Shown here one piece after another: positions 51,274 through 59,194 of a DNA stretch of 64,000 nt; within the stretch, counting starts at the first letter, position 1, and every line of letters begins with the position of its first letter. Made by a program: the position numbers and the translations under genes. Source of the DNA: an uncultured Clostridia bacterium (GTDB lineage: Bacteria; Bacillota; Clostridia; Christensenellales; Borkfalkiaceae); the NCBI GenBank assembly GCA_934271735.1, contig CAKQSB010000009.1, forward strand, positions 1 to 64,000, written 5' to 3'. The notes below the pieces were generated by a model. That model had not been told where the DNA came from. It saw only the letters and a program-made list of their open reading frames with translations, and did not search any database.

Positions 51274-51903
51274 TTACGCCACCGCCTGAAGCGCTTCCAC
51301 TGTTAAATCGAACCAGGCTTTTTGCGCTTGCGCGTTGTTGTTGTCGCTTCGGTTTTCGAAAATCAGCTGTATCGTAAATATCGCCTGACTTCCGCCCGTA
51401 ACAACTCTGCCTCTGAGAACTTCAAGGTCGTTATCCGCGCATTCGTACAAGTACCTGGCGTTTTCCGTATCTCCGTTGACAACAACCTTGACTTGCTTGC
51501 ACAGATCTTCGTCCGACTGTTTATCACCCGAAGTTCCGAGCTTGATTCTGACGATATAATCGAACGCGACCGTTCCGCCGTTCGTTACGCGCATCGTGGC
51601 TTTGTAACTCGACGAAGGAGCGATAAGTTCACCCTCTTCCATACCGAAAATGTTTTTCGTCGTGGCGTGAGTGAAGTCTTCCGGATTATCGTCCGCCGCC
51701 AAATCTTTTACAACGCCGTCCGCATCAAGCTTTCTCTGTTCCAGCTTCGTACGCACGAGTTTTACTTGCAATGTTCCTGCGACAAGGTGGTTTTCCACCG
51801 TTACGCTGTCGCTGAAAAGCGCGTAAGTTCCCGCAACAAGCATTGCAACGCTGAGCATTATGCTCATTGCCGCGATCAATAGCGTTCTCCTGCGTTTTCC
51901 CAT
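51274..51903 (-). CDS. SipW-dependent TasA/camelysin-like protein
   Basis: 209 residues, the shortest of the six exported proteins, without a repeat domain. SipW-type signal MGKRRRTLLIAAMSIMLSVAMLVAG-TYALFSDSV. A single beta-sandwich domain follows (EGELIAPSSSYKATMRVTNGGTVAFDYIVRIKLG ... WFDLTVEALQAVA, given in part). Size and layout are closest to TasA and camelysin, so it is a candidate for the main fibre subunit or a minor initiator. It lies between the DUF-type membrane protein and the beta-helix genes. Confidence 0.78.
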   Translation of the reverse strand: MGKRRRTLLIAAMSIMLSVAMLVAGTYALFSDSVTVENHLVAGTLQVKLVRTKLEQRKLDADGVVKDLAADDNPEDFTHATTKNIFGMEEGELIAPSSSYKATMRVTNGGTVAFDYIVRIKLGTSGDKQSDEDLCKQVKVVVNGDTENARYLYECADNDLEVLRGRVVTGGSQAIFTIQLIFENRSDNNNAQAQKAWFDLTVEALQAVA

Positions 51904-52045
51904 TTGTATGACCTCCTTTTTAGTTTTTTTTAATTTATATCCTCGCGGTTGTCGCCTTTTAAAAATTTTCGTTTTATAAGCCCGACCGCGACGAAATCGT
52001 GTTGTAAAAATATTTACAGATTATATTAGTCGTTGCAAACTCGAA

Positions 52046-52744
52046 TTATGCCTTTTCGGCTTCTCTTTTTTGTTTGCGGCGAAGTTTCGCCTGCTCTTTT
52101 TTGTAAGCCTTTTCTTCCTCGATAGCCTTAACCGCTATACCGATACTGTCCTTAACGGCGGCAAGCGTGGCTTCGTCCGTAACTTTTATCGTCGTGGGAG
52201 CTTGTTTCACGGCTACTTTGTTACCGCTTATATAATTTTTGAATTCGAGATTGGGAATGACGAATTCGCAGATTACGACCCCTTTACGGATTTTAAGACG
52301 AACAAGACGATTTTTGCCGACTTTATATTCCTCGTACGCCGCGTTTTTATAACGCTTACTGCCTTCGACGGTATTCGCGTAACGAACAATGTCGTCGTAA
52401 TAGCCTCTGTATTCCGCAGAAAGTTCGAGATATTTCTCGTCCAGGGTTTTCGAACCCGTGGAAAAAGCTACTTTGCCGTCGTCGACAGCTGCCGCAAACG
52501 GAGCGATTTCATCGGCTTCCGCAGCGAAACCAGGCTCTTCTTCAATAGGTTCGGGAACGATTTTTTCTGCGGGAATTTTTTTCTCGCAGCTATAAGTCGC
52601 GCAAGTTTCGTCTGCCGACGCCGCGTCCTGAGCCTTCTTTTTGTTCTCACGCGTTTCAACGACTATGTCGCGGCCGACAACGCCGACACAAAACAAGCCT
52701 ATTAAAAGCGTGCATACGATAAACACAATAATCAAAACGTACAT
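52046..52744 (-). CDS. Membrane-anchored protein of unknown function
   Basis: 232 residues. One N-terminal membrane helix (MYVLIIVFIVCTLLIGLFCVG), an acidic low-complexity linker (35-95), then a conserved-looking domain (about 100-215: YLELSAEYRGYYDDIVRYAN, YKVGKNRLVRLKIRKG, ITVTDEATLAAVKDSIGIAV-like) and a basic end. The domain resembles an uncharacterised one common in clostridial hypothetical proteins. Orientation of the soluble part is uncertain, but the basic C-terminus suggests the cytosol. It sits in the SipW operon between the peptidase and the first fibre protein, so it may be an accessory factor. Confidence 0.6.
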   Translation of the reverse strand: MYVLIIVFIVCTLLIGLFCVGVVGRDIVVETRENKKKAQDAASADETCATYSCEKKIPAEKIVPEPIEEEPGFAAEADEIAPFAAAVDDGKVAFSTGSKTLDEKYLELSAEYRGYYDDIVRYANTVEGSKRYKNAAYEEYKVGKNRLVRLKIRKGVVICEFVIPNLEFKNYISGNKVAVKQAPTTIKVTDEATLAAVKDSIGIAVKAIEEEKAYKKEQAKLRRKQKREAEKA

Positions 52745-52936
52745 TTTTATCTCCTTTAAGTATTTTTTATTTATAGTTTTATATAACCGATTTCTCGGTT
52801 CTTTCCGTATCTCCGGTTTTCTTATGTCTTTTTCTTTCTCTTATAAGACAATTTTTTAGCTTTATTACGTAATTCCGTATGACATTATTATATAATGTAG
52901 ATATAATATAGCCACGGCGTAATTTTTCTTTGCCGT

Positions 52937-53782
52937 TTATTCTTGTCCGGCATCGGAACTCGTCGGGTTTTCCGAAAGGTTGCCGTCGGGAGTTCCGCCG
53001 TCGGTCGCCGAGCTTTGTTTCAACATTTCTATCTGACGTTTAAGCTCTTCGATTTCGTTTTTCTGTTTCTGTTCGTTTTCCTCGGACTTCTCTTTCTTGT
53101 CCTCGTTCACGACTTTAACTATACGCATAACCTGAAACGCGATCATTATAAGGCACGGAACGATTATGAGGAAGATTATTCCCACGGGCTGACGGAAAGC
53201 ATAAACCATAAGACCTAAAAAGTAGCTCTGCCCCGTTACCCTGCCGATTATGTAATTGAGGCTTTCGGGAATAGTCGTATCGATAACCTGTTCGAGAACG
53301 CCTTCTTCGGAATTCCTGTTGTCTCCGCGGAGCGTGAACACGAAACCGTCGCCCTTTTCCTCTATCTTCACGACACGGTGGGTTATCGTTTCTTGTTTTC
53401 CGCCGTCATAGGAATATCTGAATGTTAACACGTCGCCTGTTTTAACGGTTTTGTACCATTCTTTAAGTTCTGTTTCGTCCTCGGGAACGGTGGAAACGAA
53501 AATACACGATTTCGTCGGTATGCTTTTGATTTTATATTCGCTTACGTCTACGTATTCGCACTTTTCCATAGACCCCGATTTAACGAAACGGAGCTGATAA
53601 CCGAACACCGTCGACGCGCCGTCTTCGTCCTTTTTCGCGGTTATCGTTACGATAAGCACGAACGCGGCGAAAACAAGCAGAATGCCGAGAAGAACGTCGC
53701 CGATAATCCCCAATACGGTTTTCAATTTATCTTTTTTTTCGGATTGCTCGTCGTTTACGTTCTGCGTCGGATTGTTTTGCAT
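52937..53782 (-). CDS. sipW: SipW-like ER-type signal peptidase I
   Basis: 281 residues. A membrane segment (25-48) is followed by the catalytic Ser in KSGSM (Ser71). GDVLTFRY...ITHRVV supplies the catalytic His (His135) in place of the Lys of ordinary bacterial enzymes, and RGDNRN (152-157) is the box E motif. This Ser/His layout is that of SipW and the eukaryotic ER enzyme. A second membrane region (about 185-225) and a cytosolic coiled-coil tail (226-262, EELKRQIEMLKQ) follow. It should cleave the six SipW-type precursors encoded downstream. The coiled-coil tail is unusual and might bind another component. Confidence 0.92.
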   Translation of the reverse strand: MQNNPTQNVNDEQSEKKDKLKTVLGIIGDVLLGILLVFAAFVLIVTITAKKDEDGASTVFGYQLRFVKSGSMEKCEYVDVSEYKIKSIPTKSCIFVSTVPEDETELKEWYKTVKTGDVLTFRYSYDGGKQETITHRVVKIEEKGDGFVFTLRGDNRNSEEGVLEQVIDTTIPESLNYIIGRVTGQSYFLGLMVYAFRQPVGIIFLIIVPCLIMIAFQVMRIVKVVNEDKKEKSEENEQKQKNEIEELKRQIEMLKQSSATDGGTPDGNLSENPTSSDAGQE

Positions 53783-53815
53783 TTTTTACTCTCCCTTTAC
53801 TTTACAGATGCGAAA

Positions 53816-54313
53816 TCAATGTTTGTCTTTCTCGGATGCGGTGATATCGATAAAAAATCTCGCTTCCGCGCCCTGAGCTTCATTGCCGATTTCGAGCGGC
53901 ATCGTGTAAGTTATGATTATTTTTTGCGAATCTCTCCCGAGATTTACGGTTTCTCCGCCGAAAAGCTCTTCGAGATTTCCTTCAAAAGTCTTTTCGCCCG
54001 CAACGATACGCACGTTTACATACTTACCGAGCGTGTTTTTTTCGGGTTTTACTTTCTCGTTCTTTCTGAAAACGAGCGAAACGTTATAATCCGCCGCGCC
54101 TTTATCCGTTATCTCGATCGTGTAATCGGCAGATTTTCCCGGATAAAACTCGCTTATTTCGGCTTTTAACGTTTTTGTCGTTTCGCCGCCGAACGTAATG
54201 GTCGTGTTGCCTTTAAGGTTGCCGTTATCTTTAATATTAACCCACAGCAAAACGCCGACCACGGTCATCGCGACGACCGCCAAAGTACAAATATAACCTA
54301 TTTTTTTCCTCAT
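53816..54313 (-). CDS. Membrane-anchored beta-sandwich protein, first gene of the SipW locus
   Basis: 165 residues. A single N-terminal helix (MRKKIGYICTLAVVAMTVVGVLLW) lacks the SipW-type TYAxFTD context, so it is probably an uncleaved anchor. The rest is beta-rich (KTLKAEISEFYPGKSADYTIEI, YNVSLVFRKNEK, KIIITYTMPLEIGNEAQGAEARF) and resembles the TasA/camelysin sandwich in layout. It could be the wall or membrane anchor of the fibre, like TapA in Bacillus (by position, not by sequence). 34 bp before sipW, behind a consensus promoter. Confidence 0.65.
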   Translation of the reverse strand: MRKKIGYICTLAVVAMTVVGVLLWVNIKDNGNLKGNTTITFGGETTKTLKAEISEFYPGKSADYTIEITDKGAADYNVSLVFRKNEKVKPEKNTLGKYVNVRIVAGEKTFEGNLEELFGGETVNLGRDSQKIIITYTMPLEIGNEAQGAEARFFIDITASEKDKH

Positions 54314-54430
54314 TTAAACTACCTCCGAGCGGATTTACGCCGTAAATAACGGTTCGTTTGCCGTAATCTCTTTTCCTTTTCAAGGGATAGGCAGACTCAA
54401 CCCACTATCTCACTTACACTCTTCAACAGT

Positions 54431-54459
54431 ATTATAACACTCAATTTTCACTATGTCAA
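54431..54459 (-). promoter_or_regulatory. Promoter of the SipW locus
   Basis: TTGACA, 17 nt, TATAAT on the minus strand, perfect consensus, with an untranslated leader of about 110 nt containing an ATTTAC/GTAAAT hairpin close to GGAGGT. Confidence 0.85.
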
Positions 54460-54596
54460 TAAAAAATTACCGTTTATTTATGCACATATGCTCCGATTGT
54501 TTACATTTTCTGATACAACCGATAAGACACACGAAAAAAAAATCGGCTTGCGAACGATTGAAAAACGATTTCCGCGAATCATTTATATGAAAAAAG

Positions 54597-54630
54597 AAAA
54601 AACCGTATAACATAGAATTATACGGCTTTT
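54597..54630 (-). terminator. Terminator of nadE
   Basis: CCGTATAA, 7-nt loop, TTATACGG followed on the minus strand by six U. It separates nadE from the SipW promoter. Confidence 0.8.
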
Positions 54631-54681
54631 GATATTAAATTGTCGAACGAAAAAAGCAGATTAAATGCGGATTAAACGTCG

Positions 54682-54720
54682 ATTAAAAGGCAAAAGCGCC
54701 TCTATAAGTCGATTATCGCA
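54682..54720 (+). repeat. Dispersed TATAAGTCGATTA element, copy 4
   Basis: ATTAAAAGGCAAAAGCGCCT followed by CTATAAGTCGATTATCGCA, in the nadE 3' spacer. The copy at 57.7 kb shares about 40 bp with it. Confidence 0.75.
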
Positions 54721-54748
54721 GTATTATCGGTATGATTACCCGAAACGA

Positions 54749-56899
54749 TTACGGCTTTACGCGGCGAAGGTCTTTAAGGAAAACTTCCGCGCTGCAATCG
54801 CTCGGCATACGCCAGTCTCCCCTCGGGGAAAGAGCGACCGAACCGATTTTAACCCCATCCGGAAGACAGGAACGTTTGAACTGCTGAGCGAAGAATCTCT
54901 TAACGAAGATTTCGAGCCATCTATAAATCGTGGCGGAATCGAAATCGCCTTCAAAAGTCTTTTCCGCGATTTTAAAGATTTTCGTGGGAGAAAAGCCCGA
55001 ACGGATAAAATGATAAAGAAAGAAATCGTGAAGAACGTAAGGTCCTACGATATCTTCGGTTTTCTGCTTTATCTCGCCGTTTTCGGCAGGGATAAGCTCG
55101 GGGCTTACCGGCGTCGCAAGGATATCTTCGAGAACTTTTTTTGTCTTTCCCTTGCTATTTTCCGCAAAATATCCTATGAGATATTTCACGAGAGTTTTCG
55201 GCACGGAACAATTCACGCCGTACATAGACATGTGATCGCCGTTATAAGTCGCCCAGCCGAGCGCGAGTTCGGACAAATCACCCGTCCCCACGACAAGGCC
55301 GCCCGTTTTGTTGGCGATATCCATAAGCACCTGCGTGCGTTCTCTCGCCTGCGAGTTTTCATACGTTACGTCCGTGACTTTTTCGTCCTGATTTATATCT
55401 CTGAAATGACTTCTTACCGACTCGCTAATGTCGATTTCCTTAAAAGTAACGCCCGTCTGCTCGGCTAAAAGCTCGGCGTTGCTCTTCGTTCTCTCCGTTG
55501 TTCCGAAACACGGCATACTAACGGCGATAACGTCTTTTCTCTTTCTGCCGAGTTTATCCATAGCTTTAACGGCAACGAGGAGCGCGAGCGTACTGTCGAG
55601 ACCGCCCGAAACGCCGACGACGAGGGTTTTAGCCGAAGTATGTTTAACTCTGCGTAAAAGTCCCTCCGCCTGCATATCCGAGATAAGCTCGGCACGCTTG
55701 TCGAGTTCGTTTTTATCTGCGGGAACGAACGGCGTTTTGTCGTACGCTCTTTCGGCTCTGTCGGTGTTTATGATAACGGAAAAATCGATAAATCTGTAGT
55801 TTTTATCCGTCGGATAGTCGTAATTGAAAAGTTTGGTTCTTTCGTATTCGAGAAAACCGATGTCAACATCCGCCACGGCTACCCCATCCCCGAAAACCGC
55901 GCTTTCGGACAAGATTTTACCGTTTTCGGCTATGAGGTTGTGCGCCGAGAACACCATATCGGTCGAGGATTCTCCCCTGCCCGCATCCGCGTAAGCGTAA
56001 GCGCAAACGCATTTAGCCGACTGCATCGAACAAAGAGTTTTTCTGTATTCGGCTTTGCCGATAAGCTCGTCGCTCGCGGAAAGATTAACGACGATATTCG
56101 CGCCGTTCACCGCGTGTTTTTCGGACGGTGAAGCGACCGCCCAAAGGTCCTCGCAAATCTCCGCCGCGACTTTCATTTCGGGGAAATTTCTGTTTCTGAA
56201 AATAAGTTTCGATCCGAACGGATATTCTTTTCCGTTGATCGTTATCATTCCGTCGTCCTCGGTAAAGGAGGCAAATTGTCTCTTTTCGTAAAACTCGTTA
56301 TACGTCGGAAGATAAGTTTTCGGAACAACTCCGAGCAGCTTTCCGTGACAGATTGCGACGGCGCAGTTATAAAGCTTGCCGTCTCTCCGAAGAGGCGTTC
56401 CGACAAACAGCAGCGTGTCGTAGTTTATGGAATAATCCACGATTTTTACAAGATATTTTTCGCACGAACGAAGAAGGGCGTCCATATAAAACAAATCGCC
56501 CGCCGTGTATCCCGACAAAGTAAGCTCGGGGAAAACGAGAACCTTGACGCGTTTTAAGGAATACGTATCGAGCGCATCCAGAACGCTCTGCGCATTCCCC
56601 TCTACGTCGCCCACTTTTAATTCGGGAGTAACCGCCGCAACGCGGCAATAAGAGAAAATCGGGTCGACGCTTGCGCGCGAATAAATCTCCTGCTTTTTCT
56701 CTCTGCCGACAAGGTCGTTCACGCTAACGTCAAGTCCTTTCGCTATAGCCGCCAAAGTTTCCGTTTTTATACTTTTCGTCGAGGACGAAAGTATTTTGTT
56801 AAGCGTTCCGAGAGGGATTCCGCTGCGCTTGGAAAGCTCCTCGCTCGTTATTGAAAAAAGTTGTTTGTATTTTTTTATTCTGTCAACGACGTCCTGCAT
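54749..56899 (-). CDS. nadE: Glutamine-dependent NAD+ synthetase with N-terminal HTH domain
   Basis: 716 residues from MQDVVDRIKKYKQ; AGAGGA lies 6 nt upstream. Residues 1-66 form an XRE-type helix-turn-helix (SITSEELSKRSGIPLGTLNKILSS, KTETLAAIAKGLDVSVNDLV). They are followed by the usual two domains of NadE: a nitrilase-type glutaminase (Glu125 in FPELTLSG, Lys194 in VPKTYLP, Cys249 in AEICEDLW) and the synthetase with the ATP loop GVSGGLDSTLAL (431-436). The enzyme amidates deamido-NAD+ using glutamine. Ordinary NadE is about 640 residues, so the HTH is an addition, in one uninterrupted frame. It could make the enzyme a DNA-binding regulator of its own or other NAD genes (inference). Confidence 0.9.
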   Translation of the reverse strand: MQDVVDRIKKYKQLFSITSEELSKRSGIPLGTLNKILSSSTKSIKTETLAAIAKGLDVSVNDLVGREKKQEIYSRASVDPIFSYCRVAAVTPELKVGDVEGNAQSVLDALDTYSLKRVKVLVFPELTLSGYTAGDLFYMDALLRSCEKYLVKIVDYSINYDTLLFVGTPLRRDGKLYNCAVAICHGKLLGVVPKTYLPTYNEFYEKRQFASFTEDDGMITINGKEYPFGSKLIFRNRNFPEMKVAAEICEDLWAVASPSEKHAVNGANIVVNLSASDELIGKAEYRKTLCSMQSAKCVCAYAYADAGRGESSTDMVFSAHNLIAENGKILSESAVFGDGVAVADVDIGFLEYERTKLFNYDYPTDKNYRFIDFSVIINTDRAERAYDKTPFVPADKNELDKRAELISDMQAEGLLRRVKHTSAKTLVVGVSGGLDSTLALLVAVKAMDKLGRKRKDVIAVSMPCFGTTERTKSNAELLAEQTGVTFKEIDISESVRSHFRDINQDEKVTDVTYENSQARERTQVLMDIANKTGGLVVGTGDLSELALGWATYNGDHMSMYGVNCSVPKTLVKYLIGYFAENSKGKTKKVLEDILATPVSPELIPAENGEIKQKTEDIVGPYVLHDFFLYHFIRSGFSPTKIFKIAEKTFEGDFDSATIYRWLEIFVKRFFAQQFKRSCLPDGVKIGSVALSPRGDWRMPSDCSAEVFLKDLRRVKP

Positions 56900-56936
56900 A
56901 TTCTTCCTCTTTCGTGTAAAAAAATTTAATAATTCC

Positions 56937-56965
56937 ATTTTATCATTTTCGGATAATTTTGTAAA
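56937..56965 (-). promoter_or_regulatory. Promoter of nadE
   Basis: TTTACA, 17 nt, TAAAAT on the minus strand, giving a short leader of about 30 nt. Confidence 0.7.
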
Positions 56966-57010
56966 GTATTTTTCCGTTCTTAATACAATACGGTAAATAT
57001 AAAGTAAACA

Positions 57011-57046
57011 TAAAAACGCGCGGAAGGCTTTTAAACCTTCCGCGCG
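57011..57046 (-). terminator. Terminator of mazF
   Basis: An 11-bp stem CGCGCGGAAGG/CCTTCCGCGCG followed by five U on the minus strand. Confidence 0.85.
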
Positions 57047-57075
57047 GCATAAGTATAACGCGGAGTTTTTCCTTG

Positions 57076-57429
57076 TTACACGCTTTTCTCGGCAAAACCG
57101 AGACTTACAAGCAATGCGCCGTTTACCTTTTGCATAGTACCCGACGGTAATTCGCCTATCCGCTCTTTTAACCTTCTTTTATCCAAAGTTCGTATCTGTT
57201 CGAGCAGAACGACGGAGTTTTTGCTCAGCCCGTAAAGGGAAGCGTCGAGTTCGATATGCGTAGGCAGCTTGGCTTTGGTAAGTTTACTCGTCACCGCCGC
57301 CGCTATAACCGTGGGACTGTATTTGTTTCCCACGTCGTTCTGAACCACGAGTACGGGTCTTACGCCGCCTTGCTCGCTCCCGACCACAGGGCTGAGATCG
57401 GCGTAATACAGTTCGCCTCTCTTTATCAT
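57076..57429 (-). CDS. mazF: MazF/PemK-type endoribonuclease
   Basis: 117 residues, full length. [53 protein letters not shown] and [14 protein letters not shown] are the MazF/EndoA signature segments. It is a sequence-specific mRNA interferase (NdoA in Bacillus cuts at UACAU). The catalytic Arg (GGVRPVL) and Thr (AVTSK) are present. In Bacillus the antitoxin gene ndoAI lies directly upstream; here no antitoxin-like ORF is found on either side. It is flanked by its own terminator. Confidence 0.92.
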   Translation of the reverse strand: MIKRGELYYADLSPVVGSEQGGVRPVLVVQNDVGNKYSPTVIAAAVTSKLTKAKLPTHIELDASLYGLSKNSVVLLEQIRTLDKRRLKERIGELPSGTMQKVNGALLVSLGFAEKSV

Positions 57430-57721
57430 AATCGATCCTCACTTTGCCGCGTGTTTTAAAATCGGTTTCCGCTTTCCCGAACGGGTTTCGTTTTTCCCAT
57501 TCCCGAGCGGATTTTGGTTTTCCCGATAATTTTCGGCGGCTCTTCGAGCGTCCCCCTACTATATTGTATGTAATATCCGGGGATTGCCGATATTATTTTC
57601 GACCGATATTTATTTTTTATACCTGTTTTTACGATTTTTATCCCGCTCTCCGACCAATTATAACTCATGAAATTTTATCAATTAAAAAGTAAAAGTGCCT
57701 GTATAAGTCGATTAACAGCAT
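57430..57721. other. Intergenic region upstream of mazF
   Basis: About 290 bp. It contains a TATAAGTCGATTA element (57684-57716). A 70-codon minus-strand ORF (57456-57668) has no ribosome site and no antitoxin-like sequence. I see no MazE. Confidence 0.5.
57684..57720 (+). repeat. Dispersed TATAAGTCGATTA element, copy 5
   Basis: AAAAAGTAAAAGTGCCTG followed by TATAAGTCGATTAACAGCA. It aligns with copy 4 over about 40 bp. Confidence 0.75.
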
Positions 57722-57774
57722 AAAACAAGTCTCCCGCGGCGGGCGATTTTGCCCGCCGCGGGAGACTTGTTTTA
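57722..57774 (-). terminator. Very strong terminator after the YitT gene
   Basis: A stem of about 22 bp (AAACAAGTCTCCCGCGGCGG and on to GC, with its complement), 6-nt loop, followed by TTTTAT. It is symmetrical and can act on both strands. Confidence 0.85.
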
Positions 57775-57792
57775 TTGTAAATGTTTTTATTT

Positions 57793-57817
57793 GTAAGGGC
57801 GAGCATCATTCGTCCGC
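57793..57817. repeat. GGGCGA/TCGCCC-family palindrome (degenerate)
   Basis: GTAAGGGCGAGCATCATTCG followed by TCCGC. It is similar to the element at 41343 in the order GTA-GGGC-GA-N-CATT-N-CG-CCGC. Confidence 0.4.
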
Positions 57818-57860
57818 TTTACCCGATTTTGCTCAGGCAGACGCTTTTCCCGAATTGTTT

Positions 57861-59000
57861 TTATTTCTTCTTTTCCTTTCTGCCTTCGGAATTGAATTTA
57901 CCGATTACTTCGCTGACCGTTCCGACATACGCGAACGTTTCGGGATAACGGTTGATTATTTCCTGAAACTGAACCGTCTGACGGGGTTTGATAACGCAGA
58001 TAAGAAGAACCTTGTTTTTATGTTCGAACATCCCCTCGGCGGGAGTTACCGTAACCCCGTGACCGAGTTTTTCTATTATATCTTTGGAAATTTCCTCCGC
58101 GTGCTCGGTTATTACTTCGAACTTAAGCGCGTTTTTCGTTCCGTACATTATATAGTCGCACGTTTTGGTCGTTGTGAACGTGTAAATCAACGAAAGGAAC
58201 ACGGGGAGCGTATCGTTTCCGTAAACAAAGAACGATATCGCGAAAATCACTCCGTTTACCGCGAAAATCATAGAAGCAACGCTCTTGTGCGGATTTTTCT
58301 TTTGTATCATCGCTCCGACAATATCCGCACCTCCCGTGGAAGCATTGGTTTTAAGTGCGCACGCAAGCGACAACCCGCAAACCGCCCCGCCGACAAGCGA
58401 GGATAAAAGTCTCGTTCCCATTTCGATTTTTTCGTTTCCGGCAAGTTCGCTCGCGTATTTAATCGAGAAATACTTGTTCGGGTCGATATAGTTATCGAGA
58501 AGAAACATTATAACCGCCATAATAACCGCAACCGCCGCCGTTTTCACGACGAATTCTTTTGATAATATCTTATAAGCGGGAATAAACAAAGGTATATTAC
58601 ACAACACGAACAGAAGCGAACTGTAATCGATACCGCCGCCCCCGCCCGAAGTCGAACCGTACATCACGAATTTAACCATCGCAACCACGCCGCCGATTCC
58701 GCCCGGAGCAAAATTGCACGGATCTACGAAATAATGAAATCCTACCGCATAAAACGCCGCCGCCAGAAACACGAAAATCACAGAGGAAAGCGTCTTTTTC
58801 CGTTTATCCTCGGGAACTACCCAGTCGTCTTTCGCGACCGAATATTTAACTATTTCCTTTTCGGGGAAAAACGTGTAAACGCCTTCCTCCGTTTTCTCGC
58901 ACGCATTATCCGTCGCGTCGACCTTATTTGCGGTCGCGTTATCCGTCGCGCTCTTCTCACAGCTCTCCGACTGTTTACTTTCTTCTTTATTATCCAACAT
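57861..59000 (-). CDS. YitT family membrane protein
   Basis: 379 residues. An acidic N-terminal tail (1-70) is followed by five or six membrane segments (about 75-290; SVIFVFLAAAFYAVGFHYFV, NFAPGGIGGVVAMVKF, STGGADIVGAMIQKK) and a C-terminal soluble DUF2179 domain (295-370; ALKFEVITEHAEEISKDIIEKLGHGVTV). This is the layout of YitT/YpjC/YqfU proteins. Members are thought to be membrane transport or regulatory proteins, with no proven substrate. The long charged N-terminal tail is unusual for the family. It is divergent from leuS. Confidence 0.88.
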   Translation of the reverse strand: MLDNKEESKQSESCEKSATDNATANKVDATDNACEKTEEGVYTFFPEKEIVKYSVAKDDWVVPEDKRKKTLSSVIFVFLAAAFYAVGFHYFVDPCNFAPGGIGGVVAMVKFVMYGSTSGGGGGIDYSSLLFVLCNIPLFIPAYKILSKEFVVKTAAVAVIMAVIMFLLDNYIDPNKYFSIKYASELAGNEKIEMGTRLLSSLVGGAVCGLSLACALKTNASTGGADIVGAMIQKKNPHKSVASMIFAVNGVIFAISFFVYGNDTLPVFLSLIYTFTTTKTCDYIMYGTKNALKFEVITEHAEEISKDIIEKLGHGVTVTPAEGMFEHKNKVLLICVIKPRQTVQFQEIINRYPETFAYVGTVSEVIGKFNSEGRKEKKK

Positions 59001-59146
59001 ATTTCACCTTTTGTTTTCCACGGCTTATAATACCACATTGCAAAAAAAAAGTCATATGTTTAAAGCCCGTTTTTAAAGTTTATAAAAAATATATTTTATA
59101 GTATTTAAACACCGTTAAAAAAGTAGAAAAACTTTTCGATTTGTGG

Positions 59147-59152
59147 TATAAT
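59147..59152 (+). promoter_or_regulatory. Extended -10 promoter of leuS
   Basis: TGGTATAAT: an extended -10 box (TG-N-TATAAT). The -35 region at 17 nt upstream is poor (TAGAAA). The leader is only about 35 nt, so there is no room for a T-box. Confidence 0.65.
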
Positions 59153-59194
59153 TACGTCTATATGGACTTAAACCACGTAAAGGAGGAGCTTTTT

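Noticed and set aside
54314..54430. Cyclic-di-GMP riboswitch in the leader of the SipW locus
   Set aside because: A GGCAAAC box is present, but the second conserved part (GACGCAAAGCC) and the P1 stem are missing.
57456..57668. MazE-like antitoxin upstream of mazF
   Set aside because: The 70-codon frame lacks a ribosome site and shows none of the AbrB or ribbon-helix-helix patterns of MazE antitoxins.
59100..59194. T-box leader before leuS
   Set aside because: The promoter lies only about 40 bp before the start codon, too close for a T-box.
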